A program made the translations under genes and the position numbers. This document shows positions 10,278 through 22,353 of a stretch of 64,000 nt of DNA, one piece after another. The notes beneath the pieces are model-generated. The model was not told the DNA's origin and did not search any database. It was given only the letters and a program-made list of their open reading frames with translations. This stretch comes from Bathynomus jamesi (Eukaryota; Arthropoda; Malacostraca; Isopoda; Cirolanidae), in the NCBI GenBank assembly GCA_023014485.1, contig JAJOZX010003302.1, forward strand, positions 255,001 through 319,000, read 5' to 3'. The stretch's first letter is position 1; the number at the start of each line of letters is the position of its first letter.

Positions 10278-11031
10278 GGTGGGCCGTAAGTTTCCATACA
10301 TAGGAAAAATTAAACGTTTGTTTTTATGTTTCAGATACCCTAAGAATATGCGTTTGACGTAAGATCTTGTTTACTGATGAAGCAAATTTTTACGTCAATG
10401 GAGAGGTTAATCGGCAAAACATACGTTATTGGAGTAATGCTAACCCTAACTGGCTGAGTCCGACGAAGATGCAAGGTGCCGGTAAAGTGATGGTGTGGGC
10501 CGGGATATGGGGTGACAGAATTATTGGACCAATTTTTGTCAGTGGAAATCTTAATGCCGAAAGGTATCTTAACATGTTGCAAGAAGAGATTTTCCCATCC
10601 CTGCTAAACGAGGAAGGTAACTTCCCAGTTTACTTCCAGCAAGATGGAGCTCCACCTCATTATGGTCTTCACGTGCGTCGGTATTTGGATCAGCAGTTTC
10701 CGGATGCTTGGATTGGTCGGCGTGGTCCTGTGGAGTGGCCTCCCAGATCCCCAGATCTCACCCCCCTTGATTTCTATCTTTGGGTGCACTTGAAGGCCAT
10801 GGTGTATCAGGAAAAGATACGAGACATAAATCATCTAAAGGAACGTATCACCAACGCCATTACAAGCATAACGTCAACTGTGCTAATGCGTGTTCATCAA
10901 CAGTGGGGAACACGTATTGAAATGTGTTTTCAAAACAATGGCAACCATGTAGAGCATATTATATAAATAAAAATGGTTGTCCATAAAAAATGTTTATTTT
11001 TCCTATGTATGGAAACTTACGGCCCACCCTG
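10273..11031 (+). mobile_element. Non-autonomous mariner-type element with perfect terminal repeats
   Basis: The ends CAGGGTGGGCCGTAAG and CTTACGGCCCACCCTG are exact inverted copies over about 35 bp (10273-10308 versus 10996-11031) and are flanked by TA on both sides (10271-10272 and 11032-11033), the mariner target. The element is 759 bp against about 1.3 kb for a complete relative such as the one at 48975. The missing part is the N-terminal half of the transposase. Perfect ends point to a recent insertion. Confidence 0.88.
10367..10966 (+). pseudogene. mariner-type (D,D,D) transposase, N-terminally deleted
   Basis: The catalytic domain is present from the first acidic motif: [14 protein letters not shown], then [21 protein letters not shown] and [16 protein letters not shown], ending [16 protein letters not shown], which matches the C-terminal tail of the family. 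I count 41 residues between the second Asp (QQD) and the third (PLDF), the DD41D pattern reported for the rosa group. The DNA-binding helix-turn-helix region is gone: the sequence joins short leader DNA directly to ILFTDEA. It can therefore not bind its own ends and would need a helper. Confidence 0.85.
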
Positions 11032-11033
11032 TA

Positions 11034-11040
11034 TGTATAA

Positions 11041-11073
<33 letters not shown>

Positions 11074-11074
11074 C
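11034..11074. repeat. (TA)n microsatellite
   Basis: Right flank of the mariner element, continuing the tract on its left side. Confidence 0.8.
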
Positions 11075-11399
11075 ACCGGCTTCTGTGTTCACGTAAAATA
11101 ATTTTTAAAAAATTGTGGGAGGGACCCCAACGCATTAACCGATGGTGATGGAAATACAACTTAATCGCAGAAAAGACCCAAGTTTATTATTCACATTTTT
11201 AATTACGGAATATAACACGGGGTCATTTGTACAGGATGGTTTATAGTCGGTTGTGATCAGAGCGCATTAATTTTTTCTCGAAATGTGATACTTTATCCCT
11301 TTTGTACGGCGATGTCTTAATGTATCGAATTGTCGCAGCTACAGTATGTCTCAGATTTCGTTCCTTAAATCGATGTCCGTTTGTTTAAGCATACTGGTA

Positions 11400-12145
11400 T
11401 AAATAAACATTCAAATAGATTCGGCATGCGGCGAAATAAGTACTTCATATAAGTGAAGCAAGGATTGATGGAAATATTGTTCATAAGCAAGGACTTGAAA
11501 TGCTGCTCTTAAGCAAGTACTCGAAATGTTGTTCTTTAGCAAGGATTTGAGGTGCTTTTGGAAATTACATGGAAGCAAAGACTCTGAGGTGAAATGTTTT
11601 ACAGTGAAGTGAATTAAGCAAGGAGTTGAAATTATTAAATGAAGTGTTTTCAATTAATTACTTTTGGAAATTTAATTGAAGTGAAATTATTTATTAAAAT
11701 GCCTTTGGATTAAACAAGGACATTAAAGTGAAGTTATTAAACAAATGTTTTTGAAGTTATGTGCTTTTGAATTAAGCAAGGAGTTGAAATTAAATGAAGT
11801 GAAATTCTTTTGGAAATTTAGTTGATGTGAAATTAACAAGTAAGGATATTGAACTTAAATTAATTGCTTTTGGGAATTTAATTGAAGTGTTTTGCAGTGA
11901 AATGGATAAATTACATGGATGCAAAGACTCTGAAGTGCTTTGAAGTGAAGTTCTTTTGGAAATTTAATTGCCGTAAAATTATTTTTTGGAAATTTAATTG
12001 ATGTGGTTTGATGTGCTAATTCGTTGGGAAATTTAATTACATGGAATCATTGACTTTGAAATGTTTTTGTTCTTTTGGATGGAAACAAGGAATTATATTC
12101 AAGGTAAATTGACACTTCTCCATTTGGTTTGAAAGAGTAGGGCTG
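11400..12145. repeat. Degenerate repeats built on GGAAATTTAATTGAAGTG
   Basis: Phrases such as AAGCAAGGACTTGAAATG, GAAGTGAAATT and TTTTGGAAATTTAATTGA recur irregularly every 25-60 bp across the stretch. The repeats are too diverged for a fixed unit length. No ORF in it resembles a protein. It looks like an old, decaying tandem array next to the younger one that follows. Confidence 0.5.
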
Positions 12146-12354
12146 ATTTGTAATTAAGATTTAATCAGGATGAAAGAGCAGGGGTGATGTGTATATTAAG
12201 ATTTAATCAGAATGAAAGAGCAGGGGTGATATGTATATTAAGATTTAATCAGGATGAAAGAGCAGGGGTGATGTGTATATTAAGATTTAATCAGAATGAA
12301 AGAGCAGGGGTAATTTGTATATTAAGATTTAATCAGGATGAAAGAGCAGATGCG
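12146..12354 (+). repeat. 42-bp tandem repeat, five copies
   Basis: Copies at 12146-12186 (one base short), 12187-12228, 12229-12270, 12271-12312 and 12313-12354 share ATTAAGATTTAATCAG and GAAAGAGCAGGGGT. Copies alternate between CAGGATG and CAGAATG in the middle, so the array probably grew as an 84-bp dimer. The reading frame through it (ILRFNQ.ERAG repeats) exists only because 42 is divisible by three. Confidence 0.9.
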
Positions 12355-12577
12355 ATATTTTTTTTGTTAAAGCCACATGAATTAGTTATATACGAAGGAA
12401 ACAAGTGAGTATATAATTTCGAATGAATCAAGTGGGTGATTTTTTTTGTGTATTAATCGAATGATACCTTTTTGCTAAAACCGTTTATTAATATACATGT
12501 CTGAGGCAGTGTGATATTAATATAACAGCATTCCGCGCCACTCCCATAAAGGATGTATATTTATTTATTTATTTAAT

Positions 12578-12585
<8 letters not shown>

Positions 12586-12632
<47 letters not shown>
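12586..12632. repeat. (TA)n microsatellite
   Basis: Uninterrupted alternating TA tract preceded by a short TTTA repeat. Confidence 0.85.
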
Positions 12633-12634
<2 letters not shown>

Positions 12635-12844
12635 CCTGTAATATATTGATAATACAACGTTTTGTGTATTTTTGTTTATATATTTCCCGTTCGTGATGCT
12701 ATTATTATTTTTTAGCATATATATTCCAATGTATATTTATTTCCATTACTTCGCCTAAATAAACAGAATGATGTATTGGTGTTTTATTTATTCCTTTTTG
12801 TTTGTACACGGTATTTAATTAGATCAATTGGCTGGCTTCTAAAG

Positions 12845-13000
12845 CGGACTTCTAAACCAGAATATATGCATTAATTAAATAAATATTGCTGTCTGGCAAC
12901 TCAAGCTGGACAAACCATTTACGCCTTCTAAGCTAACTGACGGATTAAGCCAGAATATATGCTTTAATTAAATAAATAGCGCAAACTGGCAACTTAGCAT
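12845..13000. repeat. Duplicated block of about 50 bp
   Basis: CCAGAATATATGC, then TTAATTAAATAAATA, then CTGGCAACT occurs twice, about 100 bp apart. From 13000 to 13460 I see no further structure beyond the phrase CGTGGAAGGA, which occurs twice (about 13039 and 13113). Confidence 0.55.
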
Positions 13001-13460
13001 GATCGAGTGTTGCAATAACGGGATCCTGCCCCTACAAACCGTGGAAGGATGTTTACACTCCACCTTAGACCTACGGTTTAACACAGATCATTAGGGCACC
13101 CTGGCTAGCAGCCGTGGAAGGACGTGCCGGGTCTCGAGCAAAAACGACAGTAAGATCACCAAAATATCTCCGCGACTGCCCGGGATATGGGATATTCCTT
13201 ATTTCGGGGGGCGTTTGACCTCCAATGACCTTGAGTATTGACGAATGTGGATCAAAACGACTCCCAAAGTATCTGCAACCCCTCCAGATCGACTCATCAT
13301 CCTAAAAAACCCTAGAAATTACATCAAGATCATCAAAATCCATCAAGTATTGACCAGGATATGGGATTTTTCAGTTTCGCCGGCCATATTGAAAAAGCCA
13401 AGCGGGGGTCAGGTGTACACCCGATGGATTCTTGAATGGGGTGGTATAAGCTTTCAAAAT

Positions 13461-14318
13461 ATGTCAAGATTTGTTTTACTGTATAATAAACAATGCAGGG
13501 TTCCCACCCCGTGCAACCGGACTAGTTAGAGAAATTTCAAAAACTACTGGTATTTCTCGCTCTGGTGTTCGTCGTATAGTAAAAGATGATCTGGGTCTTA
13601 AATATTTTAAAACATGCATCAAATATGCATCAAATACGCATCTCTGCATCAAATAAGCAAGCAAGAGTTGAAAAATGTTGTGCTCTGTTACATCGATTCC
13701 CAGAGAGGTGTCGAAAATATGGTTCAGCGACGAGAAAACCTTTTAAGTTCCTTTAACAATAAACACACAAAATGATCGAGTTAATGGAAGACAGGACAAA
13801 AATCTATCAGTCTAGATCGACTTTGCAGGGAACGTCCGCATTTTTCTCAAAAAAGTCATGGTTTCCATCTTTATTTCAAAGTTAGGGAAGTCAGAGATTG
13901 TTTTTGTTGAACAAAATGCCAAAATCATTGCTGCTTATTACCAACAAAAAATCCTTGATGTTGGTTGGTTGGTTGGTTTGGATGGTTTGCTCATTGTATC
14001 AGTTGCTCGGAGACACTAGAACCGCGGTAGATCAATGGCGAGCATGGTTGCAAGCGTGCATTGATAATGGAGGAGGGCACATTTCGTATAATTTTGGACT
14101 TAATTAGGTAACTGTATAGAAACAGAAAGTTTTTCTACCAGAGTCTGTATAACAGCGAATTACAAAATAATGCTTACAGTTAGCAAAAATCCAACTTCAC
14201 CACGAGATAGATCATGAAATTCTATACAGGACACATAGAGTGAATGTACAAATAACCTTTGATAAAGGTAAAATTATATTGTTCAAACTCAGGGTAATAG
14301 TTTTTTTGGCACACCCTG
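13461..14318 (+). pseudogene. Old mariner-type transposase relic
   Basis: Scattered pieces in family order: a helix-turn-helix stretch (EISKTTGISRSGVRRIV, then DDLGLKYFK) at about 13525-13620, a region around 13640-13740 resembling the linker and the WFSDEK motif out of frame, pieces near 13855-13960 resembling the strand before the second Asp (VFVEQNAKIIAAYYQQ when shifted), and a tail with IDNGGGHISYNF at about 14060-14095. Many stops and frameshifts. The end GGCACACCCTG at 14308-14318 is a mariner-type terminus, into which the BEL-A element inserted. The other side of that site resumes at 39252. Confidence 0.65.
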
Positions 14319-15047
14319 TGTGAAAAATGCTCTGTATGAATTGGTCCCCAATTAACCCACCCCTAATATCTCCAGTCTAACTATAGAGTAGATTAAGTCT
14401 AGCCTTGTAAGGGTCAGCCTAGAGATTCCGGAAATGGTCCAGAGCGGGCAGATAAATTGAGGTCCACAGTAGGATTCCTCACCAAATTAGGTTAGGGCAA
14501 TCTACCTTCACCTTTGTTAAGCTATGAGTTGATGCTAGGTCTTAGGCCACAATGTAGGCCTAAGTTGTCTGACCCAGCTTAATTTAATGAGTTTACTTCT
14601 AACTGGGTTAAAACACAATTAGTCACTTACCGGTACTGCTAGTTATTAGAGAGTCTCTTTTCTCCTTCCTGTATAATTGTCGAGAGCGTACTTGCTGGTG
14701 GGGATCTTTTTTCGGTGTCTGTTCTTCTCCCTTCTCTCGTTCCGTCTTCTCGCCCCGTTCCTCGTTTTCCTTCTCCCTTGTTCTCCTTTTCGCGGGGCTT
14801 TTTCCACCAGCGTCCTCTTAGTTTTTTCTTCGGTTGTTTGATCGGTAATGTATATCTATTACCGAGCACGCTCTTGTCACACAGTATATAAATACTAGTG
14901 TGGAGAATAACTCTGGTGAGCAACCAATTGGTTTCATCCACCCAGTTATTGACATAAAAGGAATTTAATAATTGTTAGATTAACTACCTACCTACTCAGT
15001 GAACCATTTTCGTTACCTCCCAACTACCCACTCATCAGTTTTCCATA
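14319..15047 (-). repeat. BEL-A 3' LTR
   Basis: 729 bp, TGTGAAAAATGC at the left edge and TTTTCCATA at the right edge (plus-strand reading). It nearly matches the 5' LTR at 38533-39251, with a few small indels, for example a 5-bp CCGGT insertion near 14630. A TATA-like TATATAAATA lies near 14884. Just inside it is GGGGGCCCCGGGAG (15052-15065). No clear polypurine tract is visible there on the coding strand. Confidence 0.88.
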
Positions 15048-15284
15048 TACTGGGGGCCCCGGGAGATAAAATTTTGGTGTCATTGTCACCAATTTTTATG
15101 TCTGAGTGTAGACTAGCTAACTATTTGACTGTAAATGCCTGTTAATCTGATTAACAGTGACTATCCTCACCTTCTCATGGAGAAGGTGTAGCATTTAATT
15201 AGAAGAGAAAATATACATCCATAGGATGAAACTGTCTATGGTCTTTACCATAAGAAAAGAAAAAGTGAAAGTTAGAAGATAAAA

Positions 15285-15482
15285 TTACAATTCCCCAGCA
15301 TCTATTTTTTGTTGTAAAACTAGTCGCGCCTTTAATGCTGTTTGTCGCTGAGGTCTTGTGTCTGTCAATGTTGTAGTAGGATGCGTTACCACTCCTACTG
15401 TCAAAGGAATAGTTACTGGAAGTTCAGTGTCTCCAGTTGTTACTGTCAGTGGAGAAGGTTCTCCAAAGTCCATTGTTTTGGG
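15285..15482 (-). pseudogene. BEL-A Pol C-terminal tail (after integrase)
   Basis: Sixty residues (TGDTELPVTIPLTVGVVTH, then LQQKIDAGEL) ending the Pol polyprotein. BEL-B has the same tail at 30541-30730, there in continuous frame with integrase. In BEL-A the hAT insertion at 15483 cuts it from the rest. The region 15048-15284 between stop and LTR is non-coding 3' sequence. Confidence 0.8.
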
Positions 15483-18400
15483 CAGTGGCGGTCCTAGCTT
15501 ACATGACGCCCTGGGCGAACCTCACCTTCAGCGCCCCCCCCCCTGTTCGCCAACACACACACATTCGAATCCCCCCAAAATAAAGGACAGACATAACTCT
15601 TTCACAAAATAACTTTTTATTGGACTAATTGTTGGAACTTCAGAACCAAAACAAAGACTCAAATTTCTGAATTTTACAAATCCTTCATCACGTAAATAGA
15701 ATAACTCACTTAAGAGAATGTAATTATGATACTATGAACAGGAAAAATACAAATTAAATTGCACAACTGCCATAAATAAAACTAGAGAATCAAATTTCTA
15801 AATTGTACAAATGCTCTATCACATAAATAGAATAAGACACTTAAGAGAGAGTAATTATTATGCTACACTTTGAACAAGAAACAAAATAAATTGCACCACA
15901 GCACAACTGCCATCTAAAGCCTGACTCTCTTACCTTCCTTGATGCAAAGTCATGAATTAAATCATCATATGAAATCTGCTCAGCAATTGTATGATTTATA
16001 CTGATGATGGCCAGACCGGTAAGGCGTTCCTGTGACATAGTTGACCTCAGGTAGGATTTGATGAGCTTCAGCTTTGAAAAGCTCCTCTCTGCTTCAGCAA
16101 CAGTGACTGGAAGAGTAAGACCAATTCTGAGAGCAGTCCACAATTTGGATATATTTCAGAGAGCTCCCTTTCATGGATAAATGTCAGCAGTTCAAGCAAG
16201 GATATGGTCTTTGATGGCAAGTCAGGCAAGTTCTTCAGCTCCTGTGCAAGCTCTCTGCCATCCAAGTCAGATTGTCCCTTAAAGTGTAGTGTAGTACTAA
16301 GGTTCACACATTGTTCTGTCAGCTCCTCAAATGTGAGATTTTGGAAATGTGTCAGCACTCCAAACTTCTCTCCCACAATTTCCAACGTGGAAAATCTTTC
16401 CTGAATGGCTGATGTTGCAGCATCAACCACTGCATTGAAAAATGTCACCTCCAGATTCTTCAAAGCATCAATCAAGGGCTCATCAGATGCTTCATAGGAG
16501 AAGTGCCGCTTTGTGGACCTCAGCCGTTTTTGTTTTAACACAGCCTCCACATTCATTTGTTCACAGATATCTGTGGCTGCCATTTGTGCAGCCACAAAAC
16601 CTGTTGCCCTGTAATTGCGGAGACCTCTCTGTTTTTTTTAGGAGATTTATTGCAACATCAACGTGCATGCTAGGAGACTGCATCTGCTTGCTCACATGCT
16701 GAATTTGGCACAACAGGTCATGCCACACCACTGAACAAATGGCGAAGCGGTATGACCCAACCTCCTCTGACAGAGATTGAGCCTCGACCTTTATTACAGA
16801 GTCTTTGGTGTGGTCCCTCACCTCGATCAGTGCATCTCTCACTGCAGCTGCCTGATATCTCAGGGGCTCCACACTCTTGATCTTGCTTTCCCACCTTGTA
16901 TCAGACCACATCTTCAATGTGATGTTCACATGTTTTTTCAAAATGGCCCATCGTTGTGTGGAGGCTGAAAACAAGTTGTAAAGCTTCTGCAAGATGCCAA
17001 AGTAATGTGGCATCAATAGATCCCTTAGCAGCATCGGCCACAAGCAAATTCAGAGAATGAGCCCCACATGGAACAAACAGAGCTCTGGGATTAATTTCTA
17101 GGAGCCTGGATTGAACACCCTTGTTTTTTCCCCTCATGTTGGCCCCGTTGTCGTATGATTGTCCTCTACAGTCCATGAAAGGAACTTTAGCTCCTCCAGT
17201 CTCTTCAGAATCAGAGATGCCAAATGTTTGACCAGGGACTCCTCTGCCTCCAAAAACCCCATGAAATGTTCCTTTATATGGGGCTTCCCCTCCAGTGACA
17301 CAACCCGAATCACAACTGACAACTGTTCAGTGTGGCTGATATCTGGAGTGCAATCTAGAATTATTGAAAAAAACTTTGATTGTTTGATGTCGCTCACCAT
17401 TGCTGAAATGGTCTTGCTGCTCGACAAATCAATGAGTTCGTTTTGTATGTGGTGGCCGAGGTAGCTGGTGTGACTGGAGGTCCCTTTTTGGACACGGTTA
17501 ATGTGCTCTTGCATTATAGGATCAAATTGTGCCATCAGTTCAACTTCTTTCAGAAAATTGCCATTTGATGGTGAGAACAATTTTTCTGTATGTCCCCTTA
17601 GTGCCAAATTCTAACTGCCAGAGAATGCACAATAGCAGTGAGACGTGTCAGCACCGCTCTCCATCTCAACTTCTCAGCCTCCAGAAGTGCCATCTCCTGC
17701 TTGTCAATGGTCCCCCTTTCTCATCCTCACTGCCAGTTCTTTCCAGATTTTCATAGAATTTAGGTGTTCTGAACTGTTGTCATGTGATGTGAGCAATGAG
17801 CTTGCATGCTTCCAGTCCGAAGTCCCAAACTTGTTAATTTATTTTCCTCTTGGAAAATAATGTACAACAGAAACAGAAAAGGCTGTTGTTTTTTAAGGAA
17901 TAGACCAACCAACTTCTGGTTATATTTTCCCCACTAACCAATGACTTCCTGAAGTATTGATGGTGGAAACTTCTTCCGTCACTGTCGTTTCTAGGGAATA
18001 CAAAGTCAGATGGTACTTGACTTGGTCCCCTGGAAACCAGTTGTTGTCCGAATTCTCTCAGTCAGAACTGAAGGCCAGTTAGCAGGGTCGGTGGACAGAG
18101 ACTCATCCTCAGGAGGCGATTCTGCTCCAGGCATTTCTAATAGAAAGAACAAGAGCATTACTCATTAGTATACACACCTAAGTTAGATAACACATTATTC
18201 ACAGCACTTTGTTATGGTGTGGTGTTATGGAATTATGGTGGTGAAACACCACACATACCCAGTAACCCAGACCCAGTGACAATAACATTATAATTTATAA
18301 CTGTTTGCAAAATGCTTTGCAGGGATGCACACACATACACATACACACACACGCACACACTCACAGACATATGTGCACACAAACTCACCTGAAGAGTCCT

Positions 18401-19288
18401 GCCGGGGAGAAGTAGAAGCAAATGGGTCTTCATCCTCAGGATCAGACTGCATTTGTGGAGACATATGTGAGGCTGAGGAGGTAGATGGCTCCTCAGCCTC
18501 AATAATGGCAGAAGTAGACGACTTCTCATCCTGGCTAGTGGCAGAGGGGTGTTCCAAAATATTTCAAAAGTGCCCCTGCAAATAGTAAAATAGAACATAA
18601 CAGACCAATGCATGAATAGGCTAGTACAATTAATTTAACATGTTATTAAGCACAATTTATTAAACTTTTAGAATAGGAAAAAATGAATAATACAACCTCC
18701 TTGGTTAATGGCTAATTATATACATAATAGTACACTTCAAATGACTCAGAAAGCTATATCACAAAATAGCAGTGCAATATAGCAGTGAAGAGTAGATGAC
18801 ATAGCTCTATACCTTTATCTTTTGCTCGTTTCTCCTCTTCTTCTTTCCTCTTTTTTCTAAACTGAGCACCTGATAGCTTTGACCTCTTCTTATCCATTTG
18901 CGGTTATTTGACAGACCTTAGTGGCTTAGTGTGAAGATTCGTTCTGTAATAAATAATATACATTTCACTATTTAACCAAACCCAGAAAAATAACATTAGA
19001 TATGTTAAAGTATGGGCCTTTATTCCCAATAATATTAATCTGGAAGCATTTTGCATTGTTTAGGTCTTTTATGGGAAGGTTTATGGAAAATGCAATAGAT
19101 GGTTTTTTATTAAAAAAATATATTTATTGATCTTTTATTATTTATTTTATTTTATTTTATTTTTATTTATTTCTTTATTTATTTATTCTTATTTTTATTT
19201 TTATTTTTTTTGCAGGCGCTCATGCCGCCCCTCCACAAATGCCGCCCTGTGCGGCTGCCCATATTGCCCATATGAGGAACCGCCACTG
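15483..19288 (-). mobile_element. hAT element, 3.8 kb, inserted in BEL-A
   Basis: Ends CAGTGGCGGTCCTAG and (inverted) CAGTGGCGGTTCCT, flanked by a perfect 8-bp duplication GTTTTGGG at 15475-15482 and 19289-19296. Joining the flanks restores the BEL reading. Contents: a spliced transposase gene on the minus strand, a (CA)n tract near 18325-18370 in an intron, and an A/T-rich low-complexity run at 19085-19215 before the right end. Length and gene content are those of an autonomous hAT, although the coding region has decayed. Confidence 0.92.
15841..18897 (-). pseudogene. hAT transposase, ZMYM1-like (TTF zinc finger, DUF4371, hAT dimerisation domain)
   Basis: Exon 1 at 18897-18813 encodes MDKKRSKLSGAQFRKKRK with acidic-basic repeats and ends at a GTATAG donor. 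Exon 2 (18575-18389) starts GALLKYF, continues as a Ser/Glu-rich linker and ends at a CAG|GTGAGT donor. Exon 3 starts at 18136 and holds a TTF-type zinc-finger region (FVFPRNDSDGRSFHHQYF, then SLFCFCCTLF), the DUF4371-like catalytic part (SKFFSIILDCTPDISHTEQ, then CGAHSLNLLVADA with the C-x2-H motif) and the C-terminal dimerisation block TVAEAERSFSKLKLIKSYLR near 16060-16110. Single-base frameshifts occur in exon 2 (a CCCC run) and near 16137, 17040-17170 and 17610. Introns were inferred from consensus sites only. Confidence 0.8.
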
Positions 19289-19296
19289 GTTTTGGG

Positions 19297-20382
19297 TCCA
19301 GACTCTAAAGGGTACAAAAGAGAAATGTCTCTTGTTGTGTCACCCGTTGAAGTCCTTAATTTGACCACTCTTGTTACCCCGTCTGCCCCTGGTCTGAGTT
19401 CTAAAACTCTAGCCAGAGGCCAGTATTGTCTTGGAGTACTGTCATGTATGAGAACAAGGTCCCCTACCTTAATTGTGTCAGACCAATCCTTCTTAGTCAT
19501 TTGTTTATGTCTCTCCCTTAGACCCATCAAGTACTCAGTTTTCCACTGTTTAATAAAATGAGCTTTAACTCTAGTTAAGTGTTGTAACTTAGTCTGGAGT
19601 TCATCGTGTCGTTGAGTCCAGTTTGGGTCTTCTGAAGAGTCTATATTGTAGTCCGGCAGGAGACTAACTTGTTCTCCCCGAATCAAATGATTTGGAATTA
19701 ATGGTTCCGGGTCATTAATGTTGTCACTCACATAAGTGAGTGGTCTATTGTTGATGATGTTCTCAATCTCAGCCAGGAGAGTGAGCAACTCAAATAAGTG
19801 TATCTGTTTTTTACCATTTGCTTTCTTCAAGCAATTCTTTACTGTTTGTATATTCCTCTCCCAGATAGAACCATACCAAGGAGAGGCAACTGGAATATAC
19901 TTCCACTTTATGTTTGAATTTTGTATATATAATTGTGTGAGTTCGTTGCTTAACAAGTCGTTGATGACTTGTTCACCAGCCTTGAAATATGTAGCATTGT
20001 CAGTCCAAACTGTCTTGGGTACTGAATGTCGTGCACAGAATCTCTTAAAGACAGCAACAAAAGATTCTGCTGTAAGGTCCTCCACAACATCCAGATAAAC
20101 AGCTCGTGAGGCAGCACATGTAAACAGTACAATGTACATTTTTTGTTCAGTGTCACCCACCCCTACAGTCAATGCTCCTGTATAGTCAATGCCTACAGTC
20201 TCAAAGGGTCTGTTGAGAGTAACTCTCTCCTCTGGCAAAGCAGGAGGATTTGGTTTCCTATAGGGCCTAGCATGAATACGCCTACATGTGACACACTCAC
20301 TCAGGACTGTTTTAACAGTGATCCTTCCCTTGGGTATCCAATAAGTTTTTCTTAATGTAGTTAGTGTCTGTGGTACCCCCAT
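19297..20382 (-). pseudogene. BEL-A integrase
   Basis: Minus strand, near-intact: zinc-binding part (MGVPQTLTTLRKTYW, then CVTCRRIHARPYRKPNPP), catalytic core with the three acidic residues visible in GIDYTGALTVG, WTDNATYF and SIWERNIQTVK, followed by a C-terminal domain (KVGDLVLIHDSTPRQYWPL). It inserts the cDNA copy into host DNA. The frame runs through the GTTTTGGG duplication into the end of the hAT, so the last residues (after SGPKT) are hAT-derived. The integrase core itself shows no stop, unlike most BEL coding regions here. Confidence 0.85.
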
Positions 20383-21452
20383 ATGATGTACATCATTGTG
20401 TGTTTGTCTGATGTGTATGACAGTTTTGATTTGTCTAATCTCCCTTTACACCTTAGAAGGCCTTCCTCATCTCTGAACAAATTTAGATCCACAACTACTG
20501 ATGGTACAGGTTCTTTTGTTTGTTTCCCATTAGTCAAGAATTCTAACTCTTTATTGTACTCCTTTTGTTGTGCATGCCCTATCCAGTACTTGGTTGCAAC
20601 TTCTGTATAATTATGATTGTTTTTATTTAGCTGTTTGTTTATTGTAGTTAAACAGTTGTGAGCAAACCTCAAACAGTAGGCTGTGACCCTGACAAGTTTA
20701 CTGAAATCAGAATAACGTTCATAATTAGTGATTGGTTCAACCTTTTCATTTGAAAAGATTAAATTTAATGTCAAGTTAACTTGTTCCACAGGCCATTGGT
20801 CTGTATTACAGAGCCACTTAGGTCCCATGAACCAAGTTTTGTTTGACTTCAACAACTTGTAGGATAAACCTCTGGTCAGAAAGTCTGCTGGATTTTGTTT
20901 AGTTGGAACATAATGAAAGTTTACTTGTAGGCTTTCATTAGCTTCAGCTATTTCTTTTAGCCTATTTCTTACAAAGATATTCTTACTATTAATGCTATCA
21001 TTCTGTATCCAGGCAAGACAAATCTGACTGTCAAGCCAGATGTGGATATCAGTTATGTTCACATCATGGTAAGCATCCTTAAGCAATGAAATGGTTTTAA
21101 TGGCTAATGCAGCAGCCAATAGTTCCAATTGAGGTATGGTTCGGGTAGGTTTGAGAGGTGCAACTTTCCCTTTTGCATAAATTAGATGACTTTCTGTAGG
21201 ACTTACAAGATACGCACAGCACCCATAAGCTTGTGTGATTGCATCAGCAAACACATGAAGTCTCTGGGGCTTATCCCTAAACCCACAGCACCTTTGAATT
21301 TTAATGTTCTGCACTTTTGTTAAATCAGCAGCTAACTTCTTCCAAGATTTTTTATCTTCATTTGTTAGTGGATCATCCCACCCAACATTTGTCCTCCAAA
21401 CTTCTTGGAGGAGAATCTTTGATTTTATTGTTGAAGGCAGGAATAGACCCAT
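20361..21452 (-). pseudogene. BEL-A RNase H and linker region (Pao type)
   Basis: Contains the Pao-type RNase H: LHVFADAITQAYGCCAYL, PQLELLAAALAIKTI and IHIWLDSQICLAW give the acidic residues D, E and D. Upstream is the RT-connection part (WDDPLTNEDKKSWKKLAADL). Downstream a linker with DFLTRGLSYKLLKSNKTW leads to the integrase. A frameshift near 20385-20400 disconnects it from the integrase frame. The corresponding BEL-B stretch is more broken. Confidence 0.8.
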
Positions 21453-22341
21453 GGGATAAAAAATTTTGGAAGCCTCTGATAATATTTGTCTTTTAGTATT
21501 TGCTTCCTCATCAAGTTTAAAACCTTTAGTACAGATTGAATCATGACTGTTAGAATTGCATCCAAATACCAGTTCATACCTAAAGTTTTAACTCTGTCTG
21601 ATGGCTCAGTAAGACCATTATTATCCTTCAAATCAAATGGATCCTTGAACCATAAGAACCTAAGTTGGTTCTTATCATATTCATTTTTAAGATTTATTCT
21701 CAAAAATGCCTTTGAAATGTCACTTTGTACGGCATATTTATCTAACCTGAACCTCAGTAAGATCTTCACAAGGTCAGAAATGAGATTAGACCCTCAATCA
21801 GGCAATCATTCAAACTGTGTTTATCACTGTCTTTGAGGCTACAGTTATATACTACTCTGAGTTTTGTTGTTGGGGCATCTTGTCGATAAACCCCCCTGTG
21901 GGTTAAATAATGACAACCATCTTTTTTAAAAGGGTTATTTGTTACTTCTTCAATGAAGCCTTTCTGTAGCTGTTCTTTGAAGACATCATTATACATTTGA
22001 ATATTATTATCTTGTTTGAGTTTTTTCATTACTTTATATAAATGTCCTTTAGCTACTTTGAGATTGTCTCTTAAAGTTGGACAATTTATTTTCCAAGGTA
22101 ACTCAACAAAATAACTATTGTCTTTGCACTGAATGGTGTCTTCAAATCTTTCTACCATTAACTGGTCTTCTGAAGTTTGATTTGTGTCATGTATACCCAC
22201 AGATTCTAGCAACCATAAAGTTTGAATTGCCTCATCCAGAGTTTCATTTGATAGTGATGAATTAATGTTCTCAGTTGATATAATATTATTCAAAGTGTTG
22301 CTATTCTTACAGGTGTTATGTAGGACTGAGTTGAGGCACAT
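21425..22341 (-). pseudogene. BEL-A reverse transcriptase, catalytic core deleted
   Basis: N-terminal RT pieces are present: KKLKQDNNIQMYNDVFKEQL, KDGCHYLTHRGVYRQDAPTT, LRVVYNCSLK, then LDKYAVQSDISKAFLRI with the first catalytic Asp. After LRFLWFKDPFDL the sequence jumps near 21620 straight to DNNGLTEPSDRVKTLG. BEL-B has about 290 bp more at this point, encoding the YVDN block and its surroundings, so BEL-A has lost the second catalytic motif. A frameshift near 21767 also splits the two ORFs. It cannot synthesise DNA. Confidence 0.8.
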
Positions 22342-22353
22342 AGTATTTGTTAG

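Noticed and set aside
12184..12408. ORF made of ILRFNQ.ERAG repeats
   Set aside because: The 42-bp tandem repeat is a multiple of three, so an open frame is expected by chance.
13471..13656. Paired or homeobox-like host gene from the helix-turn-helix peptide
   Set aside because: The surrounding sequence follows mariner transposase order and ends in a mariner-type terminus.
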